A DNA stretch of 7,186 bases from positions 1 to 7,186 of the forward strand of contig CAMJAZ010000077.1 in NCBI GenBank assembly GCA_946403735.1. The letters are read 5' to 3'. Shown here in pieces: positions 4,454 to 7,186 of the stretch. Made by a program: the position numbers and the translations under genes. The stretch's first letter is position 1. The number at the start of each line of letters is the position of its first letter. This DNA is from an uncultured Selenomonadales bacterium (GTDB lineage Bacteria > Bacillota > Negativicutes > Selenomonadales > Selenomonadaceae). Under the pieces are notes generated by a model that saw only the letters and a list, made by a program, of their open reading frames with translations, was not told the origin of the DNA and did no database searches.

Positions 4454-6370
4454 TTGAATAGTTTTTTGCGAAACGTCGGCTTTTATTTGCTGGTTATATT
4501 CGTCGCAATAACTGCATACGATTATTTTTCGGTGAAGCCGCAGACCGTTGAAGAAACGAGTTATTCGCAGTTTTTGCAAAGAGTTGACGAAGGCGAAGTA
4601 TCTAAAGTCATCTTGACGAAAAATTCAATAAAGGCGACGAAAAAAGACGGTACAGAATTTACAACGATTGCGCCAGACTTCCCCATAGGCGATGAAACAC
4701 TTGTCGGCAAATTGGAGGCAAAGGGCGTTGAAATAACCGCGCAGAATCCTAAAGAGCCGCCGTGGTGGATGACGCTCCTTTCTTCCTTCCTGCCAATTTT
4801 AATTTTAATCGGTGTGTGGTTCTTCATAATGAATCAGACGAACGGTTCAGGAAGTAAAGTTATGTCTTTCGGCAAAAGTCGTGCCAGACTTTCAAGCGGC
4901 GATAAAGTCAAAGTGACGTTTAATGATGTGGCTGGTGCTGATGAGGCGAAGGAAGAACTTCAAGAAGTTGTAGAATTTTTAAAGCATCCGAAAAAGTTTA
5001 ATGACTTGGGCGCACGCATACCTAAAGGCGTTTTGCTTTATGGTCCACCTGGTACTGGTAAAACTTTATTAGCTAAAGCTGTTGCTGGTGAAGCTGGTGT
5101 AGCGTTTTTCTCAATCAGCGGCTCGGACTTCGTCGAAATGTTTGTAGGTGTCGGCGCGTCAAGAGTTCGTGACTTATTCGCGCAGGCTAAGAAAAATTCG
5201 CCGTGTATAATTTTCATTGATGAAATTGACGCGGTAGGTCGTCAACGCGGCGCAGGTTTAAGCGGCGGTCATGATGAACGCGAACAAACTTTGAATCAGT
5301 TGTTGGTTGAAATGGACGGCTTTGCGGCAAATGAAGGAATTATCATCATTGCGGCGACAAATCGTCCTGATATTCTCGACCATGCACTTTTAAGACCAGG
5401 ACGTTTCGACAGACAAATTGTCGTTGATAAACCTGACGTTAAAGGGCGCGTTGCCATTTTGAAAGTTCACTCAAAAGGCAAGCCGATTTCTAGTGATGTT
5501 GATATGGACGTATTGGCGCGTCGTACACCAGGATTTACTGGCGCTGACTTAGCTAACCTTGTTAATGAAGCGGCGTTGCTTGCGGCTAGACGTAATAAGC
5601 ACGAAATTAATATGATTGAAATGGAAGAGTCAATCGAACGTGTCATGGCTGGTCCAGAGCGCAAATCGAAAGTGATGAGCGACGATGAGAAAAAGTTGAC
5701 AGCTTATCACGAAGGCGGACACGCGCTTGTAGGTATGATGCTCAAGCATGCTGATCCTGTCCACAAAGTGACAATAATTCCGCGCGGCAGAGCTGGCGGC
5801 TATACTTTGATGTTGCCTAAGGAAGATAGAAATTACGCTACGCGGTCGGAACTGCTTGACAGATTGAAAGTTGCAATGGGAGGGCGCGTTGCTGAAGAAA
5901 TTGTCCTCAATGAAATTTCAACTGGCGCGTCACAAGATATTCAGCAAGCTAGCCGAATTGTTCGTTCTATGATTATGCAGTACGGAATGAGCGACGTACT
6001 TGGCCCCGTTGCTTACGGCGCGGATCAGACGCAACAATTTTTCGGACAAAATCCTAGAAATTATTCAGAAGAAGTTGCTGGCGAAATTGACAAGGAAGTC
6101 CACAAATACATGGAGGAAGCGTACCAAGCTTGCCGCGATATTATCAACGAACACCGCGCACAGCTTGACGTGATTGCGCAAGCTTTAATGGAACGTGAAA
6201 CTTTGACGGCGGCTGAACTTAAAGCTATGGTTTTCGGCGACACGAAGGCTATTCCAGATTCGACGGTTAATTTGAATAAAGATGAAATTGCTGGCGACGT
6301 ACAAAAAAATGTAGCGCCAGTGCCTACGCCGATTTTTGATTCAAGTGGTTCAAATCCAACGCCGATTTAA
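4454..6370 (+). CDS. ftsH: ATP-dependent membrane zinc metalloprotease FtsH
   Basis: FtsH is a hexameric AAA+ protease anchored in the cytoplasmic membrane that unfolds and degrades misfolded membrane proteins and regulatory proteins. All elements are present in the 638 residues: membrane helix 1 at about 8-26, an extracytoplasmic domain to about 103, and membrane helix 2 at about 106-127. The AAA+ module follows with Walker A GPPGTGKT (197-204), the pore motif FVGVG, Walker B FIDEID (254-259), and the second region of homology from about 300 to 320 including R317 and R320. The protease domain has zinc site HEGGH (419-423) with third ligand D495 in GASQDIQQAS. The second glycine in HEGGH replaces the more common alanine and should be harmless. 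The C-terminal tail is proline- and serine-rich and likely flexible. It is the last gene of the operon, directly followed by a terminator. Confidence 0.98.
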   Translation: MNSFLRNVGFYLLVIFVAITAYDYFSVKPQTVEETSYSQFLQRVDEGEVSKVILTKNSIKATKKDGTEFTTIAPDFPIGDETLVGKLEAKGVEITAQNPKEPPWWMTLLSSFLPILILIGVWFFIMNQTNGSGSKVMSFGKSRARLSSGDKVKVTFNDVAGADEAKEELQEVVEFLKHPKKFNDLGARIPKGVLLYGPPGTGKTLLAKAVAGEAGVAFFSISGSDFVEMFVGVGASRVRDLFAQAKKNSPCIIFIDEIDAVGRQRGAGLSGGHDEREQTLNQLLVEMDGFAANEGIIIIAATNRPDILDHALLRPGRFDRQIVVDKPDVKGRVAILKVHSKGKPISSDVDMDVLARRTPGFTGADLANLVNEAALLAARRNKHEINMIEMEESIERVMAGPERKSKVMSDDEKKLTAYHEGGHALVGMMLKHADPVHKVTIIPRGRAGGYTLMLPKEDRNYATRSELLDRLKVAMGGRVAEEIVLNEISTGASQDIQQASRIVRSMIMQYGMSDVLGPVAYGADQTQQFFGQNPRNYSEEVAGEIDKEVHKYMEEAYQACRDIINEHRAQLDVIAQALMERETLTAAELKAMVFGDTKAIPDSTVNLNKDEIAGDVQKNVAPVPTPIFDSSGSNPTPI

Positions 6371-6387
6371 ATTTTTTTAATACGAAT

Positions 6388-6434
6388 GGACGGTGACTGA
6401 AGTTTTATGACGCTGTCACTGTCCTATTTTTTTT
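6388..6434 (+). terminator. intrinsic terminator after ftsH
   Basis: GGACGGTGAC (6388-6397) pairs with GTCACTGTCC (6415-6424) in a 10-bp stem with one G-U pair and a 17-nt loop. Eight T residues (6427-6434) follow closely. It lies 17 bases after the ftsH stop and marks the end of the operon. Confidence 0.9.
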
Positions 6435-6454
6435 AGTAAGTAGTGAGTAGTGGT
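6434..6454. repeat. 7-bp tandem repeat TAGTRAG
   Basis: TAGTAAG, TAGTGAG and TAGTGGT follow one another head to tail directly after the terminator T tract. The unit is short and degenerate, typical of replication slippage. No promoter is evident in the repeat. Confidence 0.5.
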
Positions 6455-6473
6455 TAATGCGGAATTCGTAATT

Positions 6474-6510
6474 AATCCTAAAAGCTAACACCAAAAGCTA
6501 ATACCTAAAA
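6474..6510. repeat. AAAAGCTAA repeat, copy 3
   Basis: AAAAGCTAA occurs at 6480-6488 and 6493-6501, followed by a related CCTAAAA at 6504-6510. Bases 6474-6488 match 1229-1243 exactly. The cluster ends just before the ribosome binding site of the glycosyltransferase-like gene. I see no convincing -35/-10 pair between the ftsH terminator and this gene. Confidence 0.65.
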
Positions 6511-6511
6511 C

Positions 6512-6520
6512 GGAGAGGGA
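6512..6520 (+). promoter_or_regulatory. ribosome binding site fixing the TTG start of the last gene
   Basis: GGAGAGGGA ends 6 bases before TTG 6527. Confidence 0.75.
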
Positions 6521-6526
6521 ATAACT

Positions 6527-7186
6527 TTGAACAATAAAAAATTTGCTATCATAATTCATAAGACTGACGCAAAAGTTTGCAACAAGCTTGTCAAGTCACT
6601 TGAAGAACTCGTCAAGCCGAAAAAATTTAACGTGGAAATTTTGCCCGTCGAAGGCGATAATAAATATTCAGCTTACCAAAAAGCTATGGAAAAATCTGAC
6701 GCCCGCTATAAACTTTACCTTGACGAAAAAGTTTTGTTGCAAGATAAAAATGTTTTGAACAAACTGCTGGAAATTTTTCAGTCCGACGAAAAAATTGGCG
6801 TAATCGGTGTTTGCGGCGCTATAGAAATTTCTACGCACGGAATTTGTTTTAGTTCCGTCAAACGTTGCGGAAAAATTCTAGTCGACAAAAATAAAAAACT
6901 TCTTGACTGGCGGAATATTTCGTGGCTCTTTCAAGAAGTTAAAGCGGTTGACGGCTGGTTTATGGCGACGCAGTACGATATAACTTGGCGCGACGATCTT
7001 TTCAACAAAGAACCTTTCGGCGATACGGCACAATGCATTGAATTTAAGCGCAAAGGCTACAAAGTCGTCGTGGCGAATCAAAAAGACGCTTGGGCGTGGT
7101 GTCAATCAAGCCAACTTCAAATTGACAATGCAAGCCGTCAAGCTTTTTTAGACGAATATTCAAAAGATGTTTTTCCGCTGGTAACC
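6527..7186 (+). CDS. glycosyltransferase-like protein (family 2 type), 3' end outside window
   Basis: The frame is open from TTG 6527 to the window end, giving 220 residues without a stop. The start MNNKKFAIIIHKTD, the KYSAYQKAMEKSDARYKLYL segment, IGVIGVCGA, the VDGWFMATQYDITWRDD block from V141 and the late FGDTAQCIEFKRKGYKVVVA stretch follow the layout I recall for GT-A-fold, family-2-like proteins common in Selenomonadales, which often lie in clusters that build or modify surface polysaccharide or glycoprotein. Such proteins transfer a sugar from a nucleotide-sugar donor. Two places look altered: where an acidic DxD-type metal motif is expected after YL the sequence is DEK (66-68), and the late WCHxx-like site reads WCQSS (191-195). 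The donor, the acceptor and even catalytic activity are therefore uncertain. Base composition resembles the housekeeping genes more than the radical SAM gene. Confidence 0.75.
   Translation, partial: MNNKKFAIIIHKTDAKVCNKLVKSLEELVKPKKFNVEILPVEGDNKYSAYQKAMEKSDARYKLYLDEKVLLQDKNVLNKLLEIFQSDEKIGVIGVCGAIEISTHGICFSSVKRCGKILVDKNKKLLDWRNISWLFQEVKAVDGWFMATQYDITWRDDLFNKEPFGDTAQCIEFKRKGYKVVVANQKDAWAWCQSSQLQIDNASRQAFLDEYSKDVFPLVT

Noticed and set aside
4561..4827. Minus-strand frame of 88 codons
   Set aside because: It is antisense to the ftsH extracytoplasmic domain, with no start signal and no recognisable family.
6878..7105. Minus-strand frame of 75 codons
   Set aside because: It is a shadow of the glycosyltransferase-like gene, whose + strand frame has coherent motifs throughout.

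Overview
This window looks like a low-to-middling GC member of the Firmicutes, most likely a Negativicute (Selenomonadales-like). That placement is inference. It rests on the gene order divIC, S1-domain gene, tilS, hpt, ftsH, on strong AGGAGG-type ribosome binding sites, on heavy use of TTG starts, and on the style of the last gene, which resembles glycosyltransferase-like proteins I associate with that class. No spoIIE lies between the S1 gene and tilS, the place it occupies in Bacillus.

Layout, all on the + strand: (1) 1-210, the 3' end of an unrecognised gene cut by the window edge. (2) 357-824, a small protein made of two copies of a zinc-ribbon unit. (3) A clear SigA-type promoter at 885-913, preceded by a perfect 7-bp inverted repeat. 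It drives a run of six genes: a DivIC/FtsB-like division protein (940-1215), a YabR-like S1 RNA-binding protein (1273-1692), tilS (1715-2698), hpt (2734-3288), a radical SAM enzyme (3321-4421) and ftsH (4454-6370). The run ends at a strong intrinsic terminator (6388-6434). (4) A short repeat-rich spacer, then a glycosyltransferase-like gene (from 6527) that runs off the window.

Five of the six operon genes form a familiar Firmicutes housekeeping block: division, RNA binding, tRNA-Ile lysidine synthesis, purine salvage and membrane proteolysis. The unexpected member is the radical SAM gene wedged between hpt and ftsH. It is visibly more AT-rich than its neighbours, starts with ATG where they use TTG, and has a cysteine-rich N-terminal module ahead of its CX3CX2C cluster motif. 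It is the best candidate here for something undescribed. Its substrate cannot be read from the sequence, and no precursor peptide gene is visible beside it.

Other points of note are a short AAAAGCTAA repeat placed just upstream of three ribosome binding sites, five TTG starts each supported by a good Shine-Dalgarno sequence, a short TilS that appears to lack the usual C-terminal domain, and several small hairpins over ribosome binding sites. I saw no rRNA, tRNA, CRISPR array, insertion sequence or phage gene. No gap between genes exceeds about 160 bases.
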